Source of the DNA: Pseudo-nitzschia pungens
Lineage: Eukaryota; Bacillariophyta; Bacillariophyceae; Bacillariales; Bacillariaceae
DNA: 64,000 bases
Assembly: GCA_037355855.1 (NCBI GenBank)
Contig: CM074758.1
Coordinates: forward strand, 7,041,001-7,105,000
Reading direction: 5' to 3'
Part shown: piece after piece, positions 24,235 through 35,460 of the stretch
How the letters are laid out: each line of letters begins with the position of its first letter
Position numbering within the stretch: position 1 is the stretch's first letter
Position numbers and translations under genes: made by a program
The notes under the pieces: model-generated
Database searches by the model: none
Told to the model about the DNA's origin: nothing
The model's input: the letters and a program-made list of their open reading frames with translations, nothing else

Positions 24235-27200
24235 ATGACGAGAGGGAAGAATGATACGACAACTTTCACGCTTGAAAATCGAATGAGAGCAGATAGAGAT
24301 AGAAAGGATGTCGTTCACAGCAATCAGAAGAGATTTCGGTCTGTCTTGCCCCACGAACCTCTACCAAACGACAGCGATGGCGTCGACAACAAGGGATTTG
24401 TTCATCTTCAAGGAGCATTTGAGCCTAAGCGAAAACCTTCGCCGCAGAGCACAGAATCGGAATCCACCCCTGAACCGAGCCCTTACTGGAAGTCTACCGA
24501 AGCATTAGAAGAAGCTATTCTTTTAGCACTTCGCGATCAGCACGAACGGCTTCGATTACCGTTTCCTGTTTCATCGATTCATGTTTTGGACCCCAAAAAC
24601 TTCTCGAGACTGCGGCTGGTATATGATTGTCCCTACGAAGCTCTTCAAATTCAGTATGCATTCAGAGACCAACGAATCTCCCCGCAAGATATCTTGCTTC
24701 CTATTGTGAAAAGTCGTGATTGGAGTGAACAATATGAATCTGACGGTTCTATTTTGTTTGGATCTCGTGCCTGCCAAGCTACTTTGATTACGACAAAGCC
24801 TTTGCCCGAAGACACCTCTACTTATTGGCCAAGGTCTAATCCGCCTCAGTTCAGGCGACTTTTGCACGATCGAGGGAATGATGAACGGGAACGAACCCAA
24901 ACTAGATTCGTGTACGTCACTGGTCTAATCGACAACAACAACAAGGTGAAGACAACGTTGAATACAACAGATTGGTGGAACGACAAACCATTCGCTGTTT
25001 TCCGTTCTATACGAGAAGTCTTTGGAAATGATGTCGAAATCTTCCTCCCAAAGAAACAAAGTCGTCAGCAGCATCAAATTCAATCCTGTCACTTAGGATT
25101 CAGATCGGCAAAGGATGCTCAACGAATCGTAAGAGAATATCAGGGTCGCGTTGTGGCTTGGAAATTCCACGACAGCGCGAAGAAAGCTGGTGATGTGCAA
25201 GAGGAAAAACAAGAACAGTCTTTGACCAGCGGGCAACTGTTTCTTGATTACGCAACCATTACGCAGAAATCAAAGGCCAAAGAAAAGGGAGAGTACGAAA
25301 AAGGTCAGGGAGACATATCTCGACCAGAGTGCACATCAACTACCTCTCACGTTCAAATACCGGGACTAGTAGTAATCGAAAACTTTCTTACCGAAGCAGA
25401 AGAAAAGATTCTAGTAGCAATATTGTCTGGTCCTCAAGCACCATGGGCTCCTCAGCAAATCAATAAGAGCCAAACAGGCACGGTGAAAAGACTTGTCCAA
25501 CATTACGGATATGTTTTCGATTATCAAACGGCTGATGTGCTGCGGCGACACGAAAACACACCGTTTGCCGCCGACTGTCCTCCCCTGCCAGCTATCGGAA
25601 CGAAAACAGAGAACGATGATCTAACCAGTATCGATGATTTAGTACAAGAAGGGAAAGGGTGGGAAGTTTTGGCACGTGTAATCGAAAAAACTAGACACCA
25701 GCAATTTGAAACAGGGCCTTTCACATCCGATGAAGGAAAAAGCGATGAAGAAAGCTGCCAAGAAGCAACTACAAAGACGACGTCCTTCTCTCATTTGAAC
25801 CAAATGACAGTAAATCAATACAAGCCGGGAGAAGGAATTGGCTCTCATGTAGACACTCCATCCGCGTTCGGAGATGGCTTGATAAGTATTAGCTTAAATA
25901 GCGGGATCGTCATGGAATTCACGAAAGTCACAAGAGAACACGAAGATACCGCTAGTACGTCTTCCATGCGTACCAAAAAACTCGTATACCTACCGCGCCG
26001 ATCTCTGGTTCTCATGTCAGGTCCAGCACGTTTTGAATGGGAACACCAAATCGTGACACGACGAACGGACACACATAACGGCGTGGTATTACCTCGAGGT
26101 TTGCGCATTAGTCTAACGTTGCGAACAGCATTATCATTGGGTGGTGAGCCTTTGCCTCGTTTTGAATCCGATAAATTTCCACCAGTATGGGGAGGAACTT
26201 CCGAGAAACTACACCCATCCAGCTCAGAGAGCAATGCATTGGTTACGCCGAGTACAGAACGCGATCACGTCCATGCGGTCTATGATGCGATTGCAACGCA
26301 GTGGCATCATACAAGGGGAAAACGGGGAGTTCTTTGGCCAAGTGCCACACAGGCAAGTTAGAGTTGTTGCAAGTGATTAGACCTAGTGCAGTGCGCAAGA
26401 CATCTTCCAAGCCGTGAATCTTACTTGGTGCTTGCTTTCCGTTGTTCTCATTTGTTTGACGACGGTGATTTTGAAACCAGTTCGTTCAAAATTTGCCCGA
26501 AGGTTCCATTGTTGCTGATGTGGGCTGTGGCGATGGTAAGTATTTTCCTGCAATCTGGGAGGCTGGCTCCTATGTCATTGGAACGGATATAAGCCTTCCA
26601 CTTTTGGAAAGTTCATTTGATGAATCGAGTGGCAGTACTGTACCAGATACCAGAGAAGTCAGTGGCTACCGACAATCTCTGCAGAAGCGACCTGCAGTGG
26701 CAGTTGCCGATGCAATGACGGTGCCTTTACGGAGGCAATAGTTGCGATGCGGCTATTTGCATAGCGGTCATGCATCACTTGAGCACAACTGATCGCAGGA
26801 TACGATGTATCGAGGAATTGTCTCGGATTGTGAAGCAAAGTGGTAGGATTCATATCCAAGCTTGGGCGATGGAGCAAGCTGCTGATAGCAAACGACGATT
26901 CGCAGCACCTGATGTGTTTGTACCTTTCAATGCTCAACCCAAATATTTGGATAAAATATCTGAGAAGATGAAGGGTGCCGAATCGAGGAGAGATCAAAAT
27001 AAGTCGAGACAAGGTGGGTCTGATTCCACACCAGTATCTCATTCGTCGAAAAGTGTCGCTGAGCTGTATTCTGAAGCTTATGATAAAGCAGATTTCGACG
27101 AACGAAAGGGTCTTGTGGTTTTCCAGCGATATTGCCATATGTACCGAAAGGGAGAATTGGATGATCTCGTCTCTCAAATTCCCAGCGTCCGACTAATCGA

Positions 27201-27255
27201 GAGCGGATACGAGAGTGGGAACCATTACGTTATCCTAGAAGTTATAGGGAAATGA
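24235..27255 (+). CDS. ALKBH8: ALKBH8-like tRNA wobble-uridine modification protein
   Basis: Exon 1 (24235-26352) has a poorly conserved N-terminus, an RRM-like region (RFVYVTGL to HLGFRSAKDAQRIV, residues about 222-305) and an AlkB-type 2OG-Fe(II) domain. Iron ligands are HVD (near residue 538) and the His in EWEHQI, with the 2OG-binding arginine in RISLTLR. Exon 1 ends in TRM9-type sequence (HAVYDAIATQWHHTR). It joins at a GC-AG intron (donor GCAAGT at 26353, acceptor AACCAG at 26480) to a methyltransferase with the SAM loop ADVGCGDGKY, AVADAMTVP and AICIAVMHHL. Known ALKBH8 makes and hydroxylates mcm5U at tRNA wobble uridines. A 1-nt frame change near 26730-26736, inside the methyltransferase, has no intron to explain it. 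It is either a sequencing error or a lesion that would remove methyltransferase function. Confidence 0.85.
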
Positions 27256-27541
27256 TTTTTCAACCTCAATGCATTTAGATATCAATGATTCATCGCAGCC
27301 AAGCATTCTGCAGAACTCCGATTCACGGTTTTTGATGTGTACAAAATAATAACGTATCGCTCTAATTTACATAGCAAAGAGATAATTTTGCTGTCGAATT
27401 ATCTAATGTAAAGCACTAACGTTTTTTGGATTGTATGAAAAGTGTATATAATAGAGAAGCTGGTGGATAATTGTGTGAAAAATTTGCAAAAAGTTTTAAT
27501 TCAGCTGTCATGGCGTTTTTCATCTCGATATCACTTGAGAG

Positions 27542-30500
27542 TTATTGCTGCAAGACATTCTTGGGAAAATGCTGATCTGATCCGTATTTCGAGTTTGATG
27601 TGTGGCCACCAAACCATTTTGGCATACTCTCTAGAGTATTACAGAGTATTTCAACTTCTTGGGGAGTATTATAGTGGGCCAGGGATACCCGCAGTACACC
27701 GTTTTTGTGCTCGTCAATATTCAAGTCAGAAGCTAGTTGCTTCGTGCAGAGAAAAAAACCATAGCGACACACAATTCCTCTTTCAAAGCAAAAATTGTAG
27801 ATATCATTGGATGCCACAATTTTGTGCACGAACGACACCGTTGGAAGGCGAAAATCGCAATTCGAGTAGCTTCTGTCGGAATCATCATCCTTTTGGGACC
27901 CATCTATCATCACCAGTAGAGGACAACGACATAGCCTGCGTAGCAGAAGCTTGAGTAGCGATTCTTCTGCTTTGCGGATCATTCTGTAAACAAGTTTTAC
28001 TTCTGTTGACGTGACCATTTCGTCTGTTCGGTTAACGTTGTACGCAACACATGGCATTTTCGTAATTGCGATATCTTCCGAAAATTTTGCTTGTTTTTGA
28101 TGCCATCTGGACAACGATTTGAAATACATCCCTAGCCCAATAATTCCAGCACATCCTTCGATATTTGCAGTACCAGCTTCGATCAGAGCTCGAAGTCTCT
28201 CTTCTCTGACAAAATGTTGAGAAAAAGACGAATCGGTCGCCCCGATGAATTCCTTCACTGATTGACTCCATCGCCCCAGTAGTACGCCAATGTGAGGACC
28301 AAATAACTTATGCATCGAAACAACGTACCAATCGACATTTCCTCCAAAGTTTTCGTCAAAGCCTACAAATTCGTGAGGAGCAACTGCGACACCGTCTACA
28401 ACGATATGAGCATTTCCTCGGCTGCGATTTTTTATCATTTTACAAAGGTCCTTAATCGGTCGAATGGAACCCAAGAGATTGGATGCATGAGGAATGGCAA
28501 CCAGTCGGGTTTGTGGACTAATGAGGTCTTCCAAATTCGAGGATGTGGCTTCCGAAGAAAGAGTATGATGCTGTGTGGAATAGTGTTCTGTCTTGCGGAA
28601 GGGTGCCCAAAGCTTAATTTTTGCACCTGCTGCCTTGGCGGCCATTATCCAGGGATCAAAATTTGCCAAGTGATTCTCTGTGCTGATGAGAACCTCATCG
28701 GCTGGAGTTAGCATCTTGGCATATTGTTCGGCGATCGATTTCAAGAGAGATGTAGCATTCAATCCAAGGAGAACAATCGACGACGATTCCGTCTTTTTTT
28801 CTTCCCCGCCAACCAATAGACTACGAATCGTTTCACGGGCGAGAGCCTTTGTTTCGCTTCCAATTTTCTCCCTGTGTCTTTTCATTAGCGATGCAGTGAC
28901 GTGATCAATTACGACCTTTGGAACTTGTGCCCCACCAGCATTCTCAAAGAAAATCTGCTGTTGCTGTTGTTGGTGGGGAGGATGAGAGGATGTTCCGTTT
29001 TGAAAGAAAGGAAATTGAGAACGTGCAAATTTTGAGAATTGAATTGCAAGCGTGTCCGTGTTGTCGTCAAATGCTTTGTCACTTTTTTCATCAGCTCGGT
29101 GTAGCGTACCCTTCTCATTACTAGTTTGTACCCTGTTTCTCAAACAACTGTCCACAGCACCAATTGTATCAGTGGGTCCCTCTACTTGGATCTGTCTCTG
29201 TCTCTCCGACAACGCCAGAGATTCACTCTTTTGTACCTTTCGCTCGAACAGTGCCCATCGAATCTTGTTCAGCAGTGCTGCCTTGGACGGTAGAATTAGA
29301 TCCGTGTCAGTTCGCTCTGCAGCGACCATCTCACTGTTCGTATTCTCTGTTGACGAAGCTAAGGAATGCTGCTCATTTTGTTTTATTTCACATCTTTGCC
29401 ATCCGCCGATACATGCTGGATACTTGGGATTGATTTTTGGGATCACCCAACAAGTCATCCAATCCCTCAAAACTTCGTTGTGTAAATGTTCTGCATGGGG
29501 TAGTGACGAAGCCGTATCTTGGCTTGGTGGGGAGTTGATTTCTAGCAAGTAGGCGACCGGTTGCAACCTCGGTTCGTCAGAATCGGAAGTGTTGTTGTCG
29601 TTGAAGTTCTCGTTGACCTCCTTCTCTTTGTACGAGAGCATGAAATCCATACCGCAATATTCGAATCCGTGGTTCTTCTTCCCTCCATCCAATAGTCCAA
29701 GTCGGAAAGTTTTTTCCACTACAGCGGAGACTGTCGCTTGGACGGAGGGGAAGAACTCTGCCAACGGAACAACCGGTTGTTGGTAAGCTTTGTCGTCGTC
29801 ACTCGTCCATGTGGTGTATTCGTGTTCACCAAAATCGGCAAGGATTTCGCCGGCAAATTTAGCGTCGTCGTGGCTGTTAGCGCAACAGTTTGTGATGTGA
29901 ACACAGTCGTCAAACGCAGCAACACCGCCGTTGCAAACAGTAAATTTATCATTGGCTACGTGCAGGAAGGCACGGCGATGGACAAAGGCCTGGCCGTCAT
30001 GGGTTATCGTCACATAGACTCGAACGTGACATTTTTTGCCGTCGTAGAGGACGGGTGGCCAAACGTACTGCTGTGCGATGTACTTGTGGGATGGCAGGAG
30101 AGGAGACCCACGAGAATCTCCGAACATCTCGGCGTTGTCGGGTCCCACAACCCATACACCACCGGCTCCGTTTGCACCGGCGTCCTTTACAACCCACCAA
30201 TTCAAGAGGTCGATGGGTGGCCGCTCGATTGTAGCGGGTGTGGGTCTTGGTGAATCCGATCCCTTTGCAATGTCAGGAAGAGTCTTGATGATTTCTTCGA
30301 GTCGGTTCAATTTTCTTCCTTGCTGCTGCTGCCGGATGTAGACTTCTTCGGTTGATAAAGAGACAGGACTGATATTGCTGTCGTCCATGACGCCATTGTT
30401 GCAACCATTGCCACACGTAGACCGAGTGAGAAGTTTCACGGACCGTGCAAAATCCGAAAAGCCATCGAGACCCGAAAAGCAGTGCGTTTCACAAGCGGCC

Positions 30501-30925
30501 AATACCGGATTCTTCTCGATCTCGTGGTTGTCACAATTCGCGAAGATTCTACCTAGTACCCACTTCGAGTCAAGGATGTTTATCCCATTTGGAAGGTGAG
30601 AGTACACCTTTACATGATCACGAATGTCTTTGGTTTCGTGCCGAGGAGAGTTTTCCCATAAAAAGTCGGGGATCATTTTTCTTGTTCCACCCATTGATTC
30701 GGCATCTAGTGCGTCATTCGCAACAGTTTTCACTCCCATGTTGTTACCATTTTGACCGGTAATGTCCACCCAGTCGATTGGAAGGAGCGGCGAGAGTCGA
30801 GCATTGGCAACAACGCCCGTCGCCACAAAGCTACAAGGATTTGTACTCGCTGTATTTGTTACCGTCTCACGACCGTCTGTACCAATGTCGCCATTTTTTC
30901 TGTCGGTAATGCAACTATAAGTCAT
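27542..30925 (-). CDS. Fusion of tubulin-tyrosine-ligase-like and class-V aminotransferase domains
   Basis: A single intronless frame of 1127 residues. Residues about 80-500 are TTL-like: WVVKDAGANGAGG (244-256) is the ATP-grasp loop, then QQYVWPP (285-291), CHVRVYV (299-305), FEYCGMDFML (420-429) and LLEINSPPS (459-467), which holds the metal-binding Glu and Asn. A Ser/Gln-rich linker ends in six glutamines. Residues about 657-1110 are a cysteine-desulfurase-like PLP domain: FFENAGG, a stacking His in ENHLANFD (751), the PLP Asp in VVDGVAV (843) and the Schiff-base Lys in SMHKLFGPH (872). TTLs ligate amino acids to tubulin tails; class-V enzymes act on Cys, selenocysteine or kynurenine-type substrates. 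No targeting signal is clear. The substrate pairing is unknown. It is convergent with the ALKBH8-like gene, 286 bp apart. Confidence 0.85.
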   Translation of the reverse strand: MTYSCITDRKNGDIGTDGRETVTNTASTNPCSFVATGVVANARLSPLLPIDWVDITGQNGNNMGVKTVANDALDAESMGGTRKMIPDFLWENSPRHETKDIRDHVKVYSHLPNGINILDSKWVLGRIFANCDNHEIEKNPVLAACETHCFSGLDGFSDFARSVKLLTRSTCGNGCNNGVMDDSNISPVSLSTEEVYIRQQQQGRKLNRLEEIIKTLPDIAKGSDSPRPTPATIERPPIDLLNWWVVKDAGANGAGGVWVVGPDNAEMFGDSRGSPLLPSHKYIAQQYVWPPVLYDGKKCHVRVYVTITHDGQAFVHRRAFLHVANDKFTVCNGGVAAFDDCVHITNCCANSHDDAKFAGEILADFGEHEYTTWTSDDDKAYQQPVVPLAEFFPSVQATVSAVVEKTFRLGLLDGGKKNHGFEYCGMDFMLSYKEKEVNENFNDNNTSDSDEPRLQPVAYLLEINSPPSQDTASSLPHAEHLHNEVLRDWMTCWVIPKINPKYPACIGGWQRCEIKQNEQHSLASSTENTNSEMVAAERTDTDLILPSKAALLNKIRWALFERKVQKSESLALSERQRQIQVEGPTDTIGAVDSCLRNRVQTSNEKGTLHRADEKSDKAFDDNTDTLAIQFSKFARSQFPFFQNGTSSHPPHQQQQQQIFFENAGGAQVPKVVIDHVTASLMKRHREKIGSETKALARETIRSLLVGGEEKKTESSSIVLLGLNATSLLKSIAEQYAKMLTPADEVLISTENHLANFDPWIMAAKAAGAKIKLWAPFRKTEHYSTQHHTLSSEATSSNLEDLISPQTRLVAIPHASNLLGSIRPIKDLCKMIKNRSRGNAHIVVDGVAVAPHEFVGFDENFGGNVDWYVVSMHKLFGPHIGVLLGRWSQSVKEFIGATDSSFSQHFVREERLRALIEAGTANIEGCAGIIGLGMYFKSLSRWHQKQAKFSEDIAITKMPCVAYNVNRTDEMVTSTEVKLVYRMIRKAEESLLKLLLRRLCRCPLLVMIDGSQKDDDSDRSYSNCDFRLPTVSFVHKIVASNDIYNFCFERGIVCRYGFFLCTKQLASDLNIDEHKNGVLRVSLAHYNTPQEVEILCNTLESMPKWFGGHTSNSKYGSDQHFPKNVLQQ

Positions 30926-31619
30926 TTCGGTCGATATTGAATACAGAATTCTGTTTTGACGAAGTAGGGTTTGTTCAGATGAGCATAGAGTCTAGCGTCT
31001 AGCGATAGATATAAGGCATTGGTTTCGGCTGCAATAAAATCTTCGTACCGGTACGGCTTTGTGACTGTGTTTCAGTATCATGGGGTAAGGCTTGCGTTAC
31101 AGCACGAGTAATTAAATTACCGTAATCTTAAAAGGTTACTCCTTGCCTGATTCGGTATCAGAAAGTTCCAAGTAAGGGGCCCAACCAAAATTCAAATTCA
31201 AAATTATTGAAAATAATGGCTTCTACTTCGTATTGGGACAATGCGTTTGTATCGAACCTGTAAAATACAGTAAACTTTACAGTAAGGCTTAGTTATGTGA
31301 TACCAGTGATCTACTTCTATGTTTGTTCAATACTCCACAACAGTACGAAGTACGAAGTAACTCGTAATTACTGCAGTAGACTTTCATACTGCCTTGAGCG
31401 GAGAAAATAAATCCCGACGGGACCTCTTAGCGCCACGGTGCGTTTCGATGCTGGTTGGTAAACCTTAGCGTAATTACTAATTACTGTGTGGACAGTGGAC
31501 AGCCAGACTCGTATGGTACGTTACGTACGTTACGTAAACAGAAAAAATGATTCGCGCGCCACTTTTTGGAAAATGCGAAACGAAAGTGAAAGCAAAAATA
31601 GAATAACCTTACTTCCAAT
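30926..31619. other. Intergenic, no gene recognised
   Basis: This is the 5' flank of the TTL fusion gene. It contains GTAAGG/CCTTAC words and TACGTACGTTACGTA palindromes (about 31514-31538). No reliable promoter element could be picked out. Confidence 0.4.
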
Positions 31620-31983
31620 GAGCCATTCCCGGAATTACATTTTACGTTTTTAGGCGTCCATATAATATGTAAATTACAATCCCGGAATAACCAGACTCGT
31701 ATATCTGATTCAAACGGACATATAACCTTGTAGTGCCGTCTGTCCGACTACAAAGGTGCATAAAAATAAATGGAATTTAAAAATCGAAAATTTCAATCAC
31801 TCAACGCATGCCTACACGTGTAATCAAACATGTGCTATTTTTGGCGATCTTTTTTGTCGATCAAGTTTTCACTTGTACCAGTTACTACTTTGATCCAGTA
31901 CAAACTGTCCCCTGTTGTTGCTGCTGTTGGTGTTTTAACAGGATTTTTTAATTTTACAACCACACGTACTAACAAACTCGACC

Positions 31984-33003
31984 ATGACAGGACAAGGACA
32001 AGCGTCATCCAACAAGCCAATGTTCACTGCTAGCCACACGTTTACTCGACAAATAAGGCTACCACTATCGATTCGAAGCGGCACTCTGACTCAGCAGATT
32101 TTGCGGAGAGAGAGAATGGAGGAAACAACAAGCAGCGCATCCTCAGTTTCTTCCATTTCCGGGGGATCTCATAAAATACCAATACCATCGATCATAACAA
32201 TCATCATGCCCGCCGGTGTTGGAGGAAGAAGAGCTGGTTCGGCCAACTACACGGACGCTGAACTCAGAAACCTCTTTGCTGTGTTGAGGGAAGTGTTGCC
32301 TATTGGACCAGATGAGTGGCAAGAAGCTTTGGACAAACACTCTGAAAATTATCCAGGAAGAGATTTGGATTCCATTCGAAGGAAGTATGCATCAAGCCAC
32401 AGAAAACAAGTCCCCACTGGCGATCCGACTTGTCCCTGGCATGTAAGGGAGGCAAAGGCTATCAAGTACTTGATTGGTCAGAAGGCAGAACTTGGAGATG
32501 GTGAAGAAATCTTTGACATTGAAGCAGGAACCTTTGCTGATGCTCCACCACTTGGTCAACCTTCCCAGTTGACACAGACCACTGATCCTGACGACGAGGA
32601 TCCTCCTCTGTTGACGCCCACGCCTATGACGTCTTCTTCTTCTTCTAGGAGGAGCAAAGGATCGAGTGCGAGTGCAACCACACTTGCTTCTTCTGTCGAA
32701 ACTCCTCCTGCCCCTTCTTCTGTTGCTGCTGTTCGGGCCCCGAAGAAAAGGAGTTACAACAGAAAGGAGAAGGAGAGCAACGACGATCGATTCTTTGCTG
32801 CTATGAAGAATTCTGCAGACGCTCAGAGGGAAGCAATGAAACTGGTTTGTGAAGAAGCTAAAGAAGATAGGAAGATGTTGATGAACGCGCTTCAAGCCTG
32901 TATCACCGGTGCTGTTCAGGCAATGGAAGCAGGAGCCAGGAAGAAGAGCAAGAAGAGCAAGAGGCGCCGTGTAGACAGCGATAGTAGTGATAGTGACTTC
33001 TAA
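31984..33003 (+). CDS. DUF6818 (Myb/SANT-like) DNA-binding protein of Harbinger element
   Basis: 339 residues from ATG 31984; a start at 32116 is also possible. The conserved core runs from GSANYTDAELRNLFAVL through LPIGPDEWQEALDKH, RDLDSIRRKYAS and KQVPTGDPTCPWHVREAK to KAIKYLIGQK. This pattern matches the DUF6818 family known from oomycetes and diatoms, a trihelix/Myb-like fold. A Ser/Thr/Pro-rich spacer follows, then a basic tail with KKSKKSKRRR, a likely nuclear localisation signal, and a Ser/Asp end. By analogy with the Myb-like partner of other Harbinger elements, it should bind the element ends and recruit the transposase. The frame is intact. Confidence 0.8.
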   Translation: MTGQGQASSNKPMFTASHTFTRQIRLPLSIRSGTLTQQILRRERMEETTSSASSVSSISGGSHKIPIPSIITIIMPAGVGGRRAGSANYTDAELRNLFAVLREVLPIGPDEWQEALDKHSENYPGRDLDSIRRKYASSHRKQVPTGDPTCPWHVREAKAIKYLIGQKAELGDGEEIFDIEAGTFADAPPLGQPSQLTQTTDPDDEDPPLLTPTPMTSSSSSRRSKGSSASATTLASSVETPPAPSSVAAVRAPKKRSYNRKEKESNDDRFFAAMKNSADAQREAMKLVCEEAKEDRKMLMNALQACITGAVQAMEAGARKKSKKSKRRRVDSDSSDSDF

Positions 33004-33213
33004 AATAGTAGTAACTTGTCGTCGACTTTAATTTTTCTTTAATCTTTAATTTTTCTTTATTTTTTTTTTTCGGTTTCGCACCTCTATCGAACGATTAAGA
33101 ATTAATTTGTCAGGAGGATAAGTGTGCTTGTTGTTGCTGCTGTTAGGGGTTTTTAGGTACATTTTTTTTTAATTTTAAGACTATTTTTTTAATTTAATAC
33201 TACGATTAAGCGA

Positions 33214-34577
33214 TTAAGCGAACAAGCCATCGGCTGTAGCAGTCGGAACGAGACCGTAAGAGAAGAACCCTTTCGTCTCACTCATGAACGTGTTCAAGAT
33301 GGTATTGATTTGCACTTTGTTGGTTTGGAAATTGTATAGAAGAACCATGAGATTGAGAATAACTTTCCTCTCTCCACTCTCCTCTAGAAGCATGTTGTCC
33401 TTAAGTCGGGGAAAGCCACCTTGGATCTGTCTCATACCCCACTCAGAGAGCTGTCGACAGCTAGTCGCGGCGTTGTTGAGTACAATCGCTTCTGCAGTGT
33501 CCGGATCCGACTGGCTGCTTTTGATCAAGAACTCTTTAGAAGATAAGTTAAACGCAGAGTCGACAACCACCTTTGCTCCATACAACTCGTACATCTCCTC
33601 CATCTTATCATACATCCCATAGTCTGCCTGGGTGCTGTCATGCCAACACCCTGGAGCATTCAACGTACAAGCCCGGATCCTACCATCCGGACAAAAATAA
33701 TAATAATATACGTATTTAAATAACTTTAATCACCAAAGGTGAAACTAAATTACTCAGTCTGTAACCAGACTTTAACGTCGCCTCCATCATAGAGTCAGGA
33801 CCCCAAGTGGCAGAACGACAAATTTTCAAACAAACCTTGAACATCAAGCAGGGAAAAAGACAAACAAGTCCCATCCGGACAAAAAACAAAGACACAGTTG
33901 ACATACGTTCCATTAGTCCATCCATTGTAGAACTTGTTCTGCTTTGTCCAGTTTCCAGATTTCTGGATTGGGAGTTTAATCCCATCACAAGCAGCCCAAA
34001 CTCTGTGGGTACCCAAGACAGGGTACTTTGCAGCAAGAGCATCGATATACTCCTCAGTTTTTTCTTCAGATGGCAATTTTACAAGAGCAACAGGATTAGT
34101 TTGCAAGGCGCAAAGAAGGATCTTCCGACTGAACTTAAGCCATTTGTACATTGGAGTTGCAGTTAGCCCGAACGCCATAGCCAATCCCCTTGCAACAGAT
34201 CCGCGAGTGCGGAACCAGAACAAGACTAGTCCAAGACATCCAGTGGCATCGATCTCTCGCTTCCTTCCTCCCTTGTTGTCTCTATACTTTCGCGTTTCTC
34301 CGGTTCTGTCGTCGTATGTATACATGTTGTAGAAGGGCTCAAACATAGACAACAGCTCTCTGAATACCTGGTGGTTCACTCCACAGCAGTTTAGAAGAGC
34401 TTGCTCATCCCCAGATCGGAACATGAAGGTGAAAGGGGAACAAATATATCTTCTAATTGCGATTCGAGGGGTTCTTCGATCCCTGTTTCTTTTATCTTCA
34501 TCCGACAGCCTTGGTCGATTGTAATCCACAGCTATATGCTTGTCGTAGTAGTAGTAGTACAGCACTTCAAGGGACAT
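33214..34577 (-). pseudogene. Harbinger DDE transposase (HARBI1-like), interrupted by LINE tail
   Basis: Start ATG 34577 gives a helical N-terminus (RSGDEQALLNCCGVNHQVF), a DNA-binding-like segment (GCLGLVLFWFRTRG) and the first catalytic Asp in VWAACDGIKLP. The reading frame breaks at CPDGT where 173 bp of LINE tail plus a 15-bp duplication intervene (33698-33885). It resumes below 33683 with NAPGCWHDS, VDSAFNLSS (second Asp region) and the third acid in LSEWGMRQIQGGFPRLK, to the stop at 33214. Apart from this insertion no other lesion was noted, so inactivation is likely recent. Confidence 0.85.
33698..33870 (-). mobile_element. 173-bp 5'-truncated LINE tail with 15-bp TSD
   Basis: On the minus strand this is the last part of the LINE 3' UTR, with TTGATGTTCAAGGTTTGTTT, both terminal hairpins and the ATTATTATT end. 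It is flanked by CCATCCGGACAAAAA (plus strand 33683-33697 and 33871-33885), a perfect 15-bp target duplication. Confidence 0.95.
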
Positions 34578-34914
34578 GTTGTTGTTGTTGTTGTTTTCGA
34601 TCGAAAAAAGAAAATAAAAAATTTCTATTGGAGAGCAAACTCCCCCCTGTTGTTGAGGATAGCAAATTTGCAAACACCGACAAAATTTCAAAGAACACAA
34701 GATTGCTGGCGCGCAAAAATGAGACCCGTAGAGGTTCGGGTTGGCGGTTAATAGACAATTTTGGTTTCTTTGGACAAGATTCCAAATTCCAAAATAGGCC
34801 TTGTGCGTTAAGACATATGTAGTTCTTCCGTTGGGTGCGCAATTTTTATATGTGTTCTATTATTCCGGGAATGCTAATATGTAATACTCCGATATGTAAT
34901 TCCGGGAATGGCTC

Positions 34915-35460
34915 AATAATGAAACTGTCCTAATTTTCTACGGTAAGGTTAATGCACGACTGGATCGTTTAGTAAAAAATCAACTCGGTATTTCGTATTT
35001 TCATTTTGAGGAAAAGAACACGTCCTGTTATGCACGAAATAATTGCACGTGTGGACGGTTCGTCCCACCGGTACGAGGACGTACAACGACGACTTTCTGT
35101 TTTGCACGTATGAGATGAAAGGATGTTGGAGGTAAACCTTACGGTGACGATACTGATACTCGTAAAACCTTACGTGTAATGAATTTTGAATTTTGTCTCA
35201 TTGGCCTTCGAAATATTCAGGAGTCGAAGATCATCATCGCAAAAGAACAGGTGTCATACTTGTAGTCTTTAGCACGGAATTCAAAATCCTCATTCCAGGA
35301 AACCAATTCCAACCAAGATTTCGCAAAGCAGTTGACCAATTCGATGATCATTTGGGGCGGAATATGCACTTGAATGAAACTGCAGCGAATCTCTCTCTCG
35401 ACGAATTGGGCGCACCTATTCGGTGCCAAAAAATGGATCGTCTCCAACGGTAGTGGAATA
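34915..35460. other. Intergenic upstream of the helicase gene
   Basis: No independent gene is supported. The plus-strand frame that leads into the helicase is open upstream of ATG 35461, so an earlier start cannot be excluded. Confidence 0.4.

Larger units (their letters stand above)
31620..34914. mobile_element. PIF/Harbinger-type DNA transposon with two divergent genes
   Basis: Perfect terminal inverted repeats GAGCCATTCCCGGAATTACA begin at 31620 and, reversed, end at 34914. AAT immediately flanks both sides, giving the 3-bp duplication typical of PIF/Harbinger. Subterminal copies of CCCGGAATAA repeat the TIR core at both ends (about 31680 and 34860). Inside are a DUF6818 protein on the plus strand and a DDE transposase on the minus strand, with 3' ends facing each other: the usual DNA-binding protein plus transposase pair of this superfamily. 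The transposase is broken by a LINE tail. Confidence 0.9.
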
